25,389 nucleotides of DNA from AC-50 sp035640455 (GCA_035640455.1 DASQWB010000178.1:1-25389); one strand, 5' to 3'; counted from the stretch's first letter, positions 14,918-22,392 are shown. The notes: a model not told the origin generated them from the sequence alone. Numbers and translations are program-made.

Positions 14918-15046
14918 TCAGCACAGACGTGTACGACTTTCTTCGATAGCGTAAGAAGCGGGGTGGGGGCTCTTCTCCAGGTTCTTGCGCGCGTGTAGCT
15001 CGATCGTCGAACCTGCGCCGCCTGAGGCAGGCGGCTCCGGCGACAC
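14918..15046 (-). CDS. Possible small ORF downstream of the carboxylase beta gene (42 aa)
   Basis: A GTG-initiated frame starting 12 nt after the beta-subunit stop, with AGGGGA 8 nt before the GTG. Its second half reads KNLEKSPHPASYAIEESRTR, a plausible globular or amphipathic composition, and its last codons are poorer in G/C at third positions than the neighbours. The first ten codons overlap a GC-rich hairpin. It may be a real small gene, the remnant of one, or chance; I name no function. Confidence 0.28.
   Translation of the reverse strand: MSPEPPASGGAGSTIELHARKNLEKSPHPASYAIEESRTRLC
15017..15035. repeat. Hairpin GCCGCCTG-AGG-CAGGCGGC
   Basis: A perfect 8-bp stem with a 3-nt loop, 24 nt downstream of the carboxylase beta stop. 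No T tract follows on either strand. It is either a weak terminator for that gene or, if the 42-aa ORF is real, part of its coding start. Confidence 0.4.
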
Positions 15047-15058
15047 GCGAGCGATCCC

Positions 15059-16645
15059 CTACAGCGGGATGTTCCCGTGCTTTCGGCGTGGGCGCGGCTC
15101 GCGCTTCGTCAGCGCCGTCTCGAGCGCGTCGATCAGCACCGGGCGCGTCCGGCGTGGTTCGATCACCTCGTCGACGTAGCCGCGCTCGGCGGCGGTGTAC
15201 GGGTTGGCGAAGCGCTCGCGGTAGTCCGCGATCAGCTCGGCACGCCGGTCGTCCGGGTCGTCGGCGAGCTCGAGCTCGCGACGGAAGACGATGTTGACAG
15301 CGCCCTCGGGCCCCATGACCGCGACCTCGGCCGTCGGCCAGGCGAAGTTGAAGTCGGCCCGGATGTGCTTCGAGCTCATGACGTCGTACGCGCCGCCGTA
15401 CGCCTTCCGCGTGATCACGGCGAGCTTCGGCACCGTCGCCTCGGCGTACGCGTAGAGGAGCTTCGCGCCGTGGCGGATGATCCCGCCCCACTCCTGCGCC
15501 GTCCCGGGCAGGAATCCCGGCACGTCGACGAACGTGACGAGCGGGATGTTGAAGGCGTCGCACGTTCGGACGAAGCGCCCCGCCTTCACCGAGGAGTCGA
15601 TGTCGAGCACGCCCGCGAGCGTGCGAGGCTGGTTTCCGACCACGCCGACGGAGTGGCCGCCGAGCCGCGAGAAGCCGCAGACGATGTTCTCGGCGAAGCG
15701 CTCGTGCACCTCGAGGAACTGACCGTCGTCGACGACGTGCGTGATGACGGCCTTGATGTCGTACGGCTTGTTCGGGTTGTCGGGGATGATCGTCTCGAGC
15801 TCGGGCTCCTCACGGTCGGGCCGGTCGGACGGCTCCGCGTACGGAGGCGAGTCGAGGTTGTTCTGCGGCAGGAACGAGAGGAGGTAGCGCGCGTCGTCCA
15901 GGCACGCCTCGTCGTCGGGCGAGATGAAGTGCGCGACCCCCGAGCGCGATGCGTGCGTCGCCGCGCCGCCGAGCTCCTCGAACGTCACCTCCTCGCCCGT
16001 CACGGTCTTCACGACGTCGGGGCCCGTGATGAACATGTACGAGCTGCCCTCGACCATGAGCACGAAGTCGGTGATCGCCGGCGAGTAGACGGCGCCGCCG
16101 GCGCAGGGGCCCATGACGAGGCTGATCTGCGGCACGACGCCCGAGGCCTGCACGTTGCGCCAGAAAATCTCGGCATAGCCGGCGAGCGAGACGACGCCCT
16201 CCTGGATCCGCGCGCCGCCGGAGTCGTTGATCCCGATCACCGGACAGCCGTACTTGACGGCCATGTCCATGACCTTGCAGATCTTCTCCGCGAAGACTTC
16301 CGAGAGGCTGCCGCCGAAGACGGTGAAGTCCTGCGAGAAGACGAAGACCTTACGGCCGAAGATCAGGCCGTAGCCGGTGACGACGGCGTCGCCCCACGGG
16401 CGGCGCTCCATCATCCCGAAGTTCGACTCGCGGTGGCGGACGTAACGGTCGAGCTCGACGAACGAGCCCGGATCGCAGAGGCGCTCGGCCCGCTCCCGGG
16501 CGAGCAGCTTCCCCTGCGAGCGCTGCCGCTCGACCGCCTTGTCGCTGCCGGCGTGCCGCGCCTCGTCGCGCAGCGCCTCGAGACGGTCGAGCTTCGCCTG
16601 CGTCGACTCCTCGAGCGCCCGCTTCTCTTCGTCGGTCGCCGCCAC
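15059..16645 (-). CDS. Acyl-CoA (propionyl-CoA type) carboxylase beta subunit, carboxyltransferase
   Basis: A 528-residue carboxyltransferase of the PccB/AccD family, full length. The N-terminal half contains DFTVFGGSLSE, INDSGGARIQEGV and the oxyanion-forming GPCAGGAVYSPA; the C-terminal half contains FVDVPGFLPGTAQEWGGIIRHGAK and ITRKAYGGAYDVMSSK. It moves the carboxyl group from biotin to acetyl- or propionyl-CoA. The obvious partner is the alpha subunit at 8858-10624, unlinked by about 4.4 kb. GTG 16645 is the start: TAGGCT ends 6 nt before it, as at the MFS gene, with no Shine-Dalgarno. The secreted-protein gene upstream ends 36 nt before. Confidence 0.94.
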   Translation of the reverse strand: MAATDEEKRALEESTQAKLDRLEALRDEARHAGSDKAVERQRSQGKLLARERAERLCDPGSFVELDRYVRHRESNFGMMERRPWGDAVVTGYGLIFGRKVFVFSQDFTVFGGSLSEVFAEKICKVMDMAVKYGCPVIGINDSGGARIQEGVVSLAGYAEIFWRNVQASGVVPQISLVMGPCAGGAVYSPAITDFVLMVEGSSYMFITGPDVVKTVTGEEVTFEELGGAATHASRSGVAHFISPDDEACLDDARYLLSFLPQNNLDSPPYAEPSDRPDREEPELETIIPDNPNKPYDIKAVITHVVDDGQFLEVHERFAENIVCGFSRLGGHSVGVVGNQPRTLAGVLDIDSSVKAGRFVRTCDAFNIPLVTFVDVPGFLPGTAQEWGGIIRHGAKLLYAYAEATVPKLAVITRKAYGGAYDVMSSKHIRADFNFAWPTAEVAVMGPEGAVNIVFRRELELADDPDDRRAELIADYRERFANPYTAAERGYVDEVIEPRRTRPVLIDALETALTKREPRPRRKHGNIPL

Positions 16646-16651
16646 GCGCGG

Positions 16652-16657
16652 AGCCTA
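16652..16657 (-). promoter_or_regulatory. -10 element TAGGCT of leaderless carboxylase beta promoter
   Basis: TAGGCT on the minus strand, 6 nt before GTG 16645. The corresponding -35 region falls at the end of the upstream secreted-protein gene, so the carboxylase gene can be transcribed on its own. Confidence 0.5.
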
Positions 16658-16681
16658 CCTCCGCGCCGGAAACGCTTGTAC

Positions 16682-17683
16682 TTAGGGCTGAGCTTGGACC
16701 CAGCTCGGCTGGACGGAGACCATCGCGCTGACGGCGTGCTCGATGCGGATGTCGTTGAATCCGCTCTGCAGCTTGATCACCTCGCGGCTCGCGGGCGGCA
16801 GGGTCGCGAAGGCGTAGCCGGTGCCGCCGCCGAGGATGTTGCCAGCCTCGTCGAAGACGATCGCCGAGAGCTGGGCCGTCTGGAGCACGAGCGACGGCTG
16901 GCTGTTCTGCAGCTCGCCCTCGACCGAGCCCACCCACGCCGGGTCGATGAGGTCCGGTACGACGTGGATGTTCGCAAGCGCCGGCAGCCGGAGCTGGGGC
17001 CGCGAGTACCCGCCGACCTTGATCACGACCTCGAGCCGATCGATCGGCGCAGCGGCGGGGAAGGAGAGCTCGCCGCCGAGCGCGTACTGGCCGCCGGCCT
17101 GGATCGCGCTGATGTTCGTGGTCGCGGTTCCGAGCGCATGGTTGTCCGCCATCACGAAGTTGACGAGCACGTAGACGTTCGTGGCGTCGAACTTCTGCGA
17201 ATCGTTCGCGAGCAGGAGCCCGTAGCTGACGCCGGTGCCGCCGTAGGACCGGGCGCGGATCGAGAAGCCCTTCTTGACGACGGTGATCCGCGGCGCGATG
17301 ACCTGGCCGATGACCATGAACCGGCGGCTGACCTTGCCGGCGCGGCCGCACGAGACGGTAACCCGTGCGCGGCCGGTCGCGGTGCCGAGGCCGACCTGCC
17401 AGCGCCACGTCGCGCGGCCGTTCACCGCCGCCTGGGACGCGAGGCCCTTCTGCTTCGCGCCGTTGGCGTAGCGGACGGCGATCCCGCACCGCACGCCGGC
17501 CGGGGACACGAGGACGCTGATGCTGGCGTCGTTCCCTTGGACGACGCGCTGGCTCGCGAAGCTGACGCGGACGGCGTCGGCACGATCGGTGCGAGCGGTC
17601 GCGGGAGCGGCAAGGACGAGAGCGACGAAGAGCGCTCCGAGAGCGGCGAGGCGGGTCGAAGATGCAGCTGCGCTGGCGAACAC
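16682..17683 (-). CDS. Secreted protein with two beta domains, unknown function
   Basis: A 333-residue exported protein. The signal peptide (residues 1-30, hydrophobic core LGALFVALVLAAP) ends in ATA, a signal peptidase I site. The next about 90 residues look like an Ig-like beta sandwich with two cysteines (Cys66, Cys112) that may form a disulfide. From about 150 to 300 comes a region resembling the FxLYD-type extracellular domain: ANDSQKFDATNVYVLVNF, an expected pattern of tone-setting Asn/Asp turns and hydrophobic strands. There is no anchor or catalytic motif. GTG 17683 is supported by GGAGGT 5 nt upstream. It sits upstream of the carboxylase beta gene but probably has its own transcript. 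Confidence 0.72.
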   Translation of the reverse strand: MFASAAASSTRLAALGALFVALVLAAPATARTDRADAVRVSFASQRVVQGNDASISVLVSPAGVRCGIAVRYANGAKQKGLASQAAVNGRATWRWQVGLGTATGRARVTVSCGRAGKVSRRFMVIGQVIAPRITVVKKGFSIRARSYGGTGVSYGLLLANDSQKFDATNVYVLVNFVMADNHALGTATTNISAIQAGGQYALGGELSFPAAAPIDRLEVVIKVGGYSRPQLRLPALANIHVVPDLIDPAWVGSVEGELQNSQPSLVLQTAQLSAIVFDEAGNILGGGTGYAFATLPPASREVIKLQSGFNDIRIEHAVSAMVSVQPSWVQAQP

Positions 17684-17728
17684 GTATGACCTCCGGTAGT
17701 CGCAAGCGTGGCCGCACCCGCCTGCCTT

Positions 17729-17742
17729 ACACGTCGTGTCAA
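17729..17742 (-). promoter_or_regulatory. Consensus-like -35 TTGACA overlapping a small palindrome
   Basis: TTGACA (17742-17737, minus strand) matches the housekeeping -35 consensus upstream of the secreted-protein gene. It overlaps the palindrome ACACG-T-CGTGT (17729-17739). No good -10 is visible 16-18 nt further on, so the promoter call is weak. Confidence 0.25.
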
Positions 17743-17743
17743 T

Positions 17744-17772
17744 GGTCGGAGCCGACCGGAAGGGCTCCGATC
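17744..17772. repeat. Hairpin in the divergent intergenic region
   Basis: TCGGAGCC (17746-17753) and GGCTCCGA (17763-17770) pair perfectly around GACCGGAAG, extendable to 10 bp with one G-T pair. It lies between divergent promoters, so a binding site or 5' leader structure is likelier than a terminator. Confidence 0.4.
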
Positions 17773-17879
17773 CCTCGGTCGAGTGACCGTCTCGAACAGG
17801 GGCGGCTCGCCGAGACGTGCCGGAGGACTGTCACTCGGACACGCCCACCGCGGCCATGCGAGCTTCGGGCGGCCGCGCG

Positions 17880-17885
17880 TACGAT
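17880..17885 (+). promoter_or_regulatory. -10 element TACGAT of leaderless PLP-enzyme promoter
   Basis: TACGAT ends 7 nt before GTG 17893. It overlaps the in-frame ATG at 17884, which therefore cannot be the start of this transcript; this decides the start in favour of GTG 17893. Confidence 0.5.
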
Positions 17886-17892
17886 GCGCCGC

Positions 17893-18927
17893 GTGAAGCC
17901 GGCCACGAGGCTCGTGCGTCCCGAGGGCCCGGGAGTGTCGCCGCCGCTCGACCGCTCCACGACCTTCGCCTACCGCGAGCCGCGGCCCGCGTACTACCAG
18001 CGGCACGGGCACCCGGTCGGGGAGCAGGCGGAGCGACTGCTCGGCGAGCTCGACGGCGGCCACGCGCTGCTCTTCCCCTCCGGCGCAGGCGCGACCACGG
18101 CCCTCGCTCTCTCGCAGCTCCGGCCGGGCGCGACGATCGCGCTCGCCGAAGGCGCCTACTACGGCACCGGCGAGACCTTCCGCGAGCTGGAGCGCTGGGG
18201 TCTGCGCGCCGTCGAGTTCGACCAGACCGGGCCGCCGCCCGCGGCGGCCAACCTCGTCTGGGTCGAGGCGCCGTCGAACCCGTTCCTCACCTTCCCGGAC
18301 CTCGAGGCCGCGGCCGCGCACCCGGCGCCGCTCGTCGTCGATGCCACCGCCTCGACGCCGATCCTCCTCCGCCCGCTCGAGCATGGCGCGGACTTCGTCC
18401 TCCACAGCGCGACGAAGTTTCTCGCCGGCCACTCCGACGTCCTGCTCGGCGCGGTCGTGTGCGCCGACGAGGGCGCGGCCGACCGGCTCCGCCGCCTGCG
18501 CACGCGCACGGGAATCGTCGCCGCGCCGGACCCGGCCTGGCTTCTCCTCCGCGGCTTGCGCACGCTCGAACTCCGCGTCCGCCGTCAATCCGCGAGCGCG
18601 CTCGAGCTCGCGCGCCGCCTGGCCGGCCACCCGCGCGTGGAGCGCGTCCGCTACCCCGGCCTCGGCGACGCGCTCGCCGCCCGCTGGATGGACGGCGGCT
18701 TCGGCGGCCTCCTGTCGTTCGACGTCGCCGGCGATGCGCGGGCAGTGGAAGAGGCGACGGAGCTGATCATCAACGCGACCTCCCTCGGCGGCGTCGAGTC
18801 CCTCCTCGAGAGCCGCGCCCGCTGGGAGGGCGACCGCGTGCCGCCGAACCTCCTCCGCCTGTCGGTGGGCCTGGAGGACGTGGAGGATCTGTGGGCCGAC
18901 CTCGCGAACGCTCTGGAGCGCGCATGA
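17893..18927 (+). CDS. Cys/Met-metabolism PLP enzyme (cystathionine gamma-synthase/lyase-like)
   Basis: A 344-residue fold-type I PLP enzyme, shorter than the usual 380-400. Recognisable parts: FPSGAGATTALALSQL (61-76), stacking Tyr90 in YYGTGETF, EAPSNPFL (125-132), Asp150 binding the pyridine nitrogen, Schiff-base Lys175 in HSATKFLAGHSD, and the C-terminal NLLRLSVGLEDVEDLWADL. The canonical YSRxxNPT active-site strand reads YQRHGHPVGEQAE here, so the reaction (gamma-synthase, gamma-lyase or beta-lyase) is uncertain. The start is discussed with the -10 element. Its stop overlaps the histidine kinase ATG by four bases, an unusual partnership. Confidence 0.82.
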   Translation: MKPATRLVRPEGPGVSPPLDRSTTFAYREPRPAYYQRHGHPVGEQAERLLGELDGGHALLFPSGAGATTALALSQLRPGATIALAEGAYYGTGETFRELERWGLRAVEFDQTGPPPAAANLVWVEAPSNPFLTFPDLEAAAAHPAPLVVDATASTPILLRPLEHGADFVLHSATKFLAGHSDVLLGAVVCADEGAADRLRRLRTRTGIVAAPDPAWLLLRGLRTLELRVRRQSASALELARRLAGHPRVERVRYPGLGDALAARWMDGGFGGLLSFDVAGDARAVEEATELIINATSLGGVESLLESRARWEGDRVPPNLLRLSVGLEDVEDLWADLANALERA

Positions 18928-21092
18928 TCCCGCCGGTCGAGATCCATGAGCTCCTGCGTGCGCTCCAGGCGGCGCGCGACGGTGACTTCTCGGTTCGACT
19001 GCCCGACGGGCAGGCGGGCGTCGCCGGTGAGATCGCCGGGGCCTTCAACGAGTTCGTGGCGCAGCAGGAGGAGCTCCTGGGCCGCCGCGAGGACGAGCTG
19101 CGACGCGAGAGCGAGGAGCGCTACCGAAGCTTCGCCGACGCGATGCCGCAGATCGTCTGGACGGCGGGCCCTGACGGCGTCGCGGACTACGTCAACGAGG
19201 GGTGGGTCTCCTACAGCGGCCTCACGCTGGAGCAGACCGCGAACGACGGTTGGCTCGCGGTCCTCCATCCCGACGACCTTCCGCACACGACGACCCTCTG
19301 GGAGGACGCTCTTCGATCGGGCCGGCTGTTCGAGACGGAGTACCGGCTGCGGCGCGCCGACGGCGTCTACCGCTGGCACCTCGCTCGATCGCTGCCGGCG
19401 CGCGGCCCCGACGGCGAGATGACCGGGTGGGTCGGGACGTGCACCGACATCGACGACCGCAAGCGGGTCGAGGACGCGCAGGCCCTGCTCGTCGAGGCGA
19501 GCGCCGTCCTCGGCAGCTCGCTCGACTACCACAGCACGCTCGGCCAGGTGGCCGAGCTCGCCGTGCCGCGGATCGCCGACTGGTGCGGCGTGGACGTGGT
19601 CGAGGACGACGGGACGCTGCGCCGGCTCGCCGTCGTCCATACCGACCCGTCGAAGGTGAGGTTCGCGCTCGACCTCCAGGAGCGCTACCCGCCCGATCCG
19701 AGCTCCGAGCGAGGCGTGCACGCCGTCGTCCGCCGCGGCGAGCCCGAGCTGCTCTCCGAGATCTCCGACGAGATGATCGCCGAGGCCGCACGCGACGAGC
19801 TGCACCTCGAGCTGATCCGCAAGCTCGGGATCCGCTCCTGGATGTGCGTGCCGCTGATCGCGCGCGGGCGCACGCTCGGCGCGATCTCCTTCGTCGCCGC
19901 CGAGTCGGGCCGCCGCTACGGGCCGGACGACCTCCGGCTCGCCGAGGACCTGGCCCGGCGCGCCGCGACTGCGATCGACAACGCGCACCTCTTCCGGGAG
20001 GCGGCGGAGCGCGCCCAGTCGGCGCGTGTCCTCGATTCCGTCGACGACGGTGTCCTCATGGTCGACGGCGACGGGTTCGTCCGGCTCTGGAACCCCGCCG
20101 CCGAGGCGATCACCGGCCTGCGGACGAAGGACCTGACCGGAACGCGCGCCGACGAGGCGATCCCCGGCTGGGCCGATCTGGCCGCGCGCATTCCCGTCGC
20201 GAAGACCCCGGGGACACGCGCCGCGGTCGCCGAGAGTCTCCCTGTCGAGATCCGCGAGCGCGAGCTCTGGCTCTCGTTCTCGGGCGTCGAGACGGCGGAC
20301 GGCATCGTCTACGCCTTCCGCGACCTCACCGAGCAGCGGGCGCTCGAGAAGATGAAGACCGACTTCGTCGCCACGGTCTCGCACGAGCTGCGGACGCCCC
20401 TCGCCGCCATCTACGGCTCCGCGATGACTGTGCGCCGCGAGGACGTCGAGCTCGAGCCGAAGCTGCTCGACCGCTTGCTCCAGGTGATCGCGGACGAGGC
20501 GAGCCGGCTCGCCGAGATCGTCAACGACCTCCTGCTCGCCAGCAACCTCGACACCGGCGACCTGCAGGTGTCGGTCGAGCGGTGCGACGGCCGGGAGATC
20601 GCGGCCGCCGTGCTCGAGGCGGCACGCACGCATGCACCGCCGGACGTCACGCTCGAGCTGCGGGCGCCGAGGCGGCTGCCGCCGGTCGCGGCCGACCGCG
20701 GCCAGCTCCGTCAGGTGCTCGTGAACCTCGTCGACAACGCCGTCAAGTACTCGCCGGACGGCGGCCCCGTCGAGGTCGCGCTCGACGCCGAGGGCCAGGC
20801 GATGCGCTTCGCCGTCCGCGACGAGGGCCTCGGGATCCCCGACGGCGAGCGGACGCGGATCTTCGAGAAGTTCTACCGCCTCGACCCGAACATGACCCGC
20901 GGGATCGGCGGCACCGGCCTCGGCCTCTACATCTGCCGCGAGCTCGTCCGGCGCGTCGACGGGCGGATCTGGGTCGAGCCGAACCACGGCGCGGGCTCGA
21001 CCTTCGTCGTCGAGATCCCGCTCGCCGAGCAGCCGCCGCAGCGCTCGAGGTCGAGCGGGCTCAGCCGCGCCGACTCTCGAGAATCCGCTTGA
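18924..21092 (+). CDS. Cytosolic multi-sensor histidine kinase (HAMP-like, PAS, GAF, PAS, HisKA, HATPase)
   Basis: A 722-residue sensor kinase without a transmembrane segment. The first about 55 residues are HAMP-like (RDGDFSVRLPDG, GAFNEFVAQQEELLGRR). PAS 1 spans about 65-180 and ends in the PAC-like GWVGTCTDIDDRK; a GAF domain spans about 188-355; PAS 2 about 365-470. HisKA has phospho-acceptor His487 in SHELRTPLAAIYG. HATPase_c shows the N-box NLVDNAVKYSPDGG, DEGLGIP and GGTGLGLYI. No response regulator lies nearby, so its partner is unknown. ATG 18924 overlaps the PLP-enzyme stop. The last 32 nt run antisense into the end of the convergent SRPBCC gene, giving a Ser/Arg-rich tail. Confidence 0.92.
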   Translation: MIPPVEIHELLRALQAARDGDFSVRLPDGQAGVAGEIAGAFNEFVAQQEELLGRREDELRRESEERYRSFADAMPQIVWTAGPDGVADYVNEGWVSYSGLTLEQTANDGWLAVLHPDDLPHTTTLWEDALRSGRLFETEYRLRRADGVYRWHLARSLPARGPDGEMTGWVGTCTDIDDRKRVEDAQALLVEASAVLGSSLDYHSTLGQVAELAVPRIADWCGVDVVEDDGTLRRLAVVHTDPSKVRFALDLQERYPPDPSSERGVHAVVRRGEPELLSEISDEMIAEAARDELHLELIRKLGIRSWMCVPLIARGRTLGAISFVAAESGRRYGPDDLRLAEDLARRAATAIDNAHLFREAAERAQSARVLDSVDDGVLMVDGDGFVRLWNPAAEAITGLRTKDLTGTRADEAIPGWADLAARIPVAKTPGTRAAVAESLPVEIRERELWLSFSGVETADGIVYAFRDLTEQRALEKMKTDFVATVSHELRTPLAAIYGSAMTVRREDVELEPKLLDRLLQVIADEASRLAEIVNDLLLASNLDTGDLQVSVERCDGREIAAAVLEAARTHAPPDVTLELRAPRRLPPVAADRGQLRQVLVNLVDNAVKYSPDGGPVEVALDAEGQAMRFAVRDEGLGIPDGERTRIFEKFYRLDPNMTRGIGGTGLGLYICRELVRRVDGRIWVEPNHGAGSTFVVEIPLAEQPPQRSRSSGLSRADSRESA

Positions 21093-21507
21093 GGCGCGCG
21101 AGATCTTTGCGATTCGCGCGTCGTATCGCGTTCGCCAGCAGCGGCGCCGCCATCTTCGAGAAGCCCGTCGGCTCGCCGCGGTTGCACAGCGTCATCGTCG
21201 TGCCGCCGCGGCCGTCGTCGCTCCAGGTGTAGGTCGTCTCCATCGGGAACGGGCCCTCGGCGGTGCTCATCACGAGCCGCTCGCCGGGGACGAGCTCCCT
21301 GATCTCGTAGGTGTAGGCGAGGCGGCGGCCGAGGAAGTGGGCGACGAAGGCGACCCGCGAGCCAACGGCGAGGGGCCGCTCCGTCTTCCACTCGACGCGC
21401 TCGATGTTCTCGTACCAGGCCGTCGCGTGGTCGGGATCGGCGGCATACGCCGCCACCTCCTCGCGCGGGCGCTCGATCTCGATCTCCGTGAGGACGTCGA
21501 CCGCCAA
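21061..21507 (-). CDS. SRPBCC (START/polyketide-cyclase-like) family protein
   Basis: A 148-residue single-domain protein with the helix-grip layout: VDVLTEIEIERPREEVAAYAADPDHATAWY at the N-terminus, VEWKTERPLAVGSRVAFVAHFLGRRLAYTYEI strands, a WSDDGRGGTTMTL hairpin and a long C-terminal helix (ANAIRRANRKDLARLKRIL). Such proteins bind hydrophobic ligands; the ligand is unknown. The start is TTG 21507, which agrees with the family N-terminus but lies only 1 nt after the 3' end of tRNA-Thr. No Shine-Dalgarno or -10 hexamer can fit between them, so expression probably depends on processing of a sigH-tRNA-SRPBCC transcript. The 3' end overlaps the histidine kinase by 32 nt. Confidence 0.8.
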   Translation of the reverse strand: MAVDVLTEIEIERPREEVAAYAADPDHATAWYENIERVEWKTERPLAVGSRVAFVAHFLGRRLAYTYEIRELVPGERLVMSTAEGPFPMETTYTWSDDGRGGTTMTLCNRGEPTGFSKMAAPLLANAIRRANRKDLARLKRILESRRG

Positions 21508-21508
21508 G

Positions 21509-21581
21509 AGCCGGAGGAGGGACTCGAACCCACGACCTAGCGCTTACAAGGCGCTTGCTCTACCAGCTGAGCTACTCCGGC
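21509..21581 (-). tRNA. tRNA-Thr (anticodon UGU)
   Basis: A 73-nt cloverleaf: acceptor GCCGGAG/CTCCGGC, D-arm GCTC...GAGC, anticodon arm AGCGC-CTTGTAA-GCGCT with anticodon TGT (plus-strand 21546-21548), a T-arm with TTCGAGT loop (one U-U mismatch in the stem) and discriminator U. CCA is not encoded. Only 10 nt separate it from the sigH stop, and 1 nt from the next gene's start codon. Confidence 0.95.
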
Positions 21582-21591
21582 CAGGCGCCGG

Positions 21592-22257
21592 TCATTGAAG
21601 CACTTGTCGCGAGCGCTGGTGGTTCAGCACCTTCCGCTTCACGCGCTGGAGCGCGTTGTCGATCGTCTTCGTGTCGCAGCCGAGCTCGCCGGCCATCTCC
21701 TCGTAGGACGAGCCCTCGAGGTACAGGCGGAGTGCGTCCGATTCGAGCTTCGAGAGGCCGGTGCCGAGCGTGAAGACGAGGCTCTGGAGCTCCTCGGTCG
21801 AGATCACGCAGACGGACGGGTCGTTGACGCTCGGCCCTGGCAGCGCGTCGCCGAGCGTGCACTCGCCGTCCGATTCCTGGCCGGCCGGGGTATGGCTGAA
21901 CGAGACGTAGGTGTTGAGCGGGGCGTGCTTGAACCGCGTCGCCGTCTTGATCGCCGTGATGATCTGCCGCGTGACGCAGAGCTCGGCGAAGCTGCGGAAC
22001 GACGTCTCCTTGTCGGGGCGGAAGTCGCGGACCGCCTTGTAGAGGCCGATCAGGCCCTCCTGAACGAGATCCTCGGCGTCCCCGCCCGCGAGGAAGTAGG
22101 AGCTCGCCTTCAGCCGGACGAAGCCCGTGTAGCGGCGGATCAGGACGTCGAGGGCTCCAGAGTCTCCGTTCCGGCAACGCAGGACGAGCTGGAGATCCTC
22201 AAGCTCTCGTTGAGCTTTCTGGGCAGTCGCGATCGCGGTGGCGGGGCGGGCGGGCAT
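21592..22257 (-). CDS. sigH: Sigma-70 family RNA polymerase sigma factor, SigH (Spo0H)-like
   Basis: A 221-residue sigma factor, close to the 218 of B. subtilis SigH. Region 2 spans about 36-105 (RRYTGFVRLKASSYF, GGDAEDLVQEGLIGLYKAVRDF, FRSFAELCVTRQIITAIKTA); region 4 spans about 157-212 with the helix-turn-helix SSYEEMAGELGCDTKTIDNALQRVKRK. The FRSFAELCVTRQIITA segment is typical of SigH rather than ECF sigmas, and the neighbours (yacP, rlmB, cysS) are the same as in Bacillus. ATG 22257 is chosen for its AAGGGGG motif upstream; a longer frame runs through the promoter. It has its own sigma-70-like promoter (22338-22366) and a SOS-box-like site. tRNA-Thr follows after 10 nt. Confidence 0.9.
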   Translation of the reverse strand: MPARPATAIATAQKAQRELEDLQLVLRCRNGDSGALDVLIRRYTGFVRLKASSYFLAGGDAEDLVQEGLIGLYKAVRDFRPDKETSFRSFAELCVTRQIITAIKTATRFKHAPLNTYVSFSHTPAGQESDGECTLGDALPGPSVNDPSVCVISTEELQSLVFTLGTGLSKLESDALRLYLEGSSYEEMAGELGCDTKTIDNALQRVKRKVLNHQRSRQVLQ

Positions 22258-22337
22258 GGCGGAACCCCCTTTTCTCAGGCGATCCCCTGCCCGTTGCCGG
22301 GGCGTCACGGGCGAAGTCTCACCCTGAAGTTGAGGCG

Positions 22338-22366
22338 AAGTTAGCAGAAGCTGCAGGCCGTTACAA
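22338..22366 (-). promoter_or_regulatory. Sigma-70-type promoter of sigH
   Basis: On the minus strand TTGTAA (22366-22361), exactly 17 nt, then TAACTT (22343-22338), preceded by TG as an extended -10. Transcription should start near 22331, giving a leader of about 73 nt that contains GCCCGT/ACGGGC arms. This is the best two-box promoter in the window and the only clear one with a long leader. Confidence 0.6.
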
Positions 22367-22392
22367 GTCCTTTGCAGAGGACCCATCCTGTT

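Noticed and set aside
15077..17689. An 870-codon open frame on the plus strand opposite the carboxylase beta and secreted-protein genes
   Set aside because: It is the antisense frame of two well-identified genes, Arg/Asp/Val-rich with no family features; an effect of high GC.
17884..17886. ATG as start of the PLP enzyme
   Set aside because: It overlaps the TACGAT -10 element, so it would not be in the transcript; GTG 17893 is correctly spaced.
17817..18923. Upstream extension of the histidine kinase frame to over 1,000 residues
   Set aside because: The extra part lies out of frame over the PLP enzyme, is Arg/Ala/Pro low-complexity, and the kinase start overlaps the PLP stop in the usual ATGA form.
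22258..22331. A known riboswitch in the sigH leader
   Set aside because: Arms GCCCGT/ACGGGC are present but I could not match c-di-AMP, cobalamin or SAM riboswitch conserved cores.
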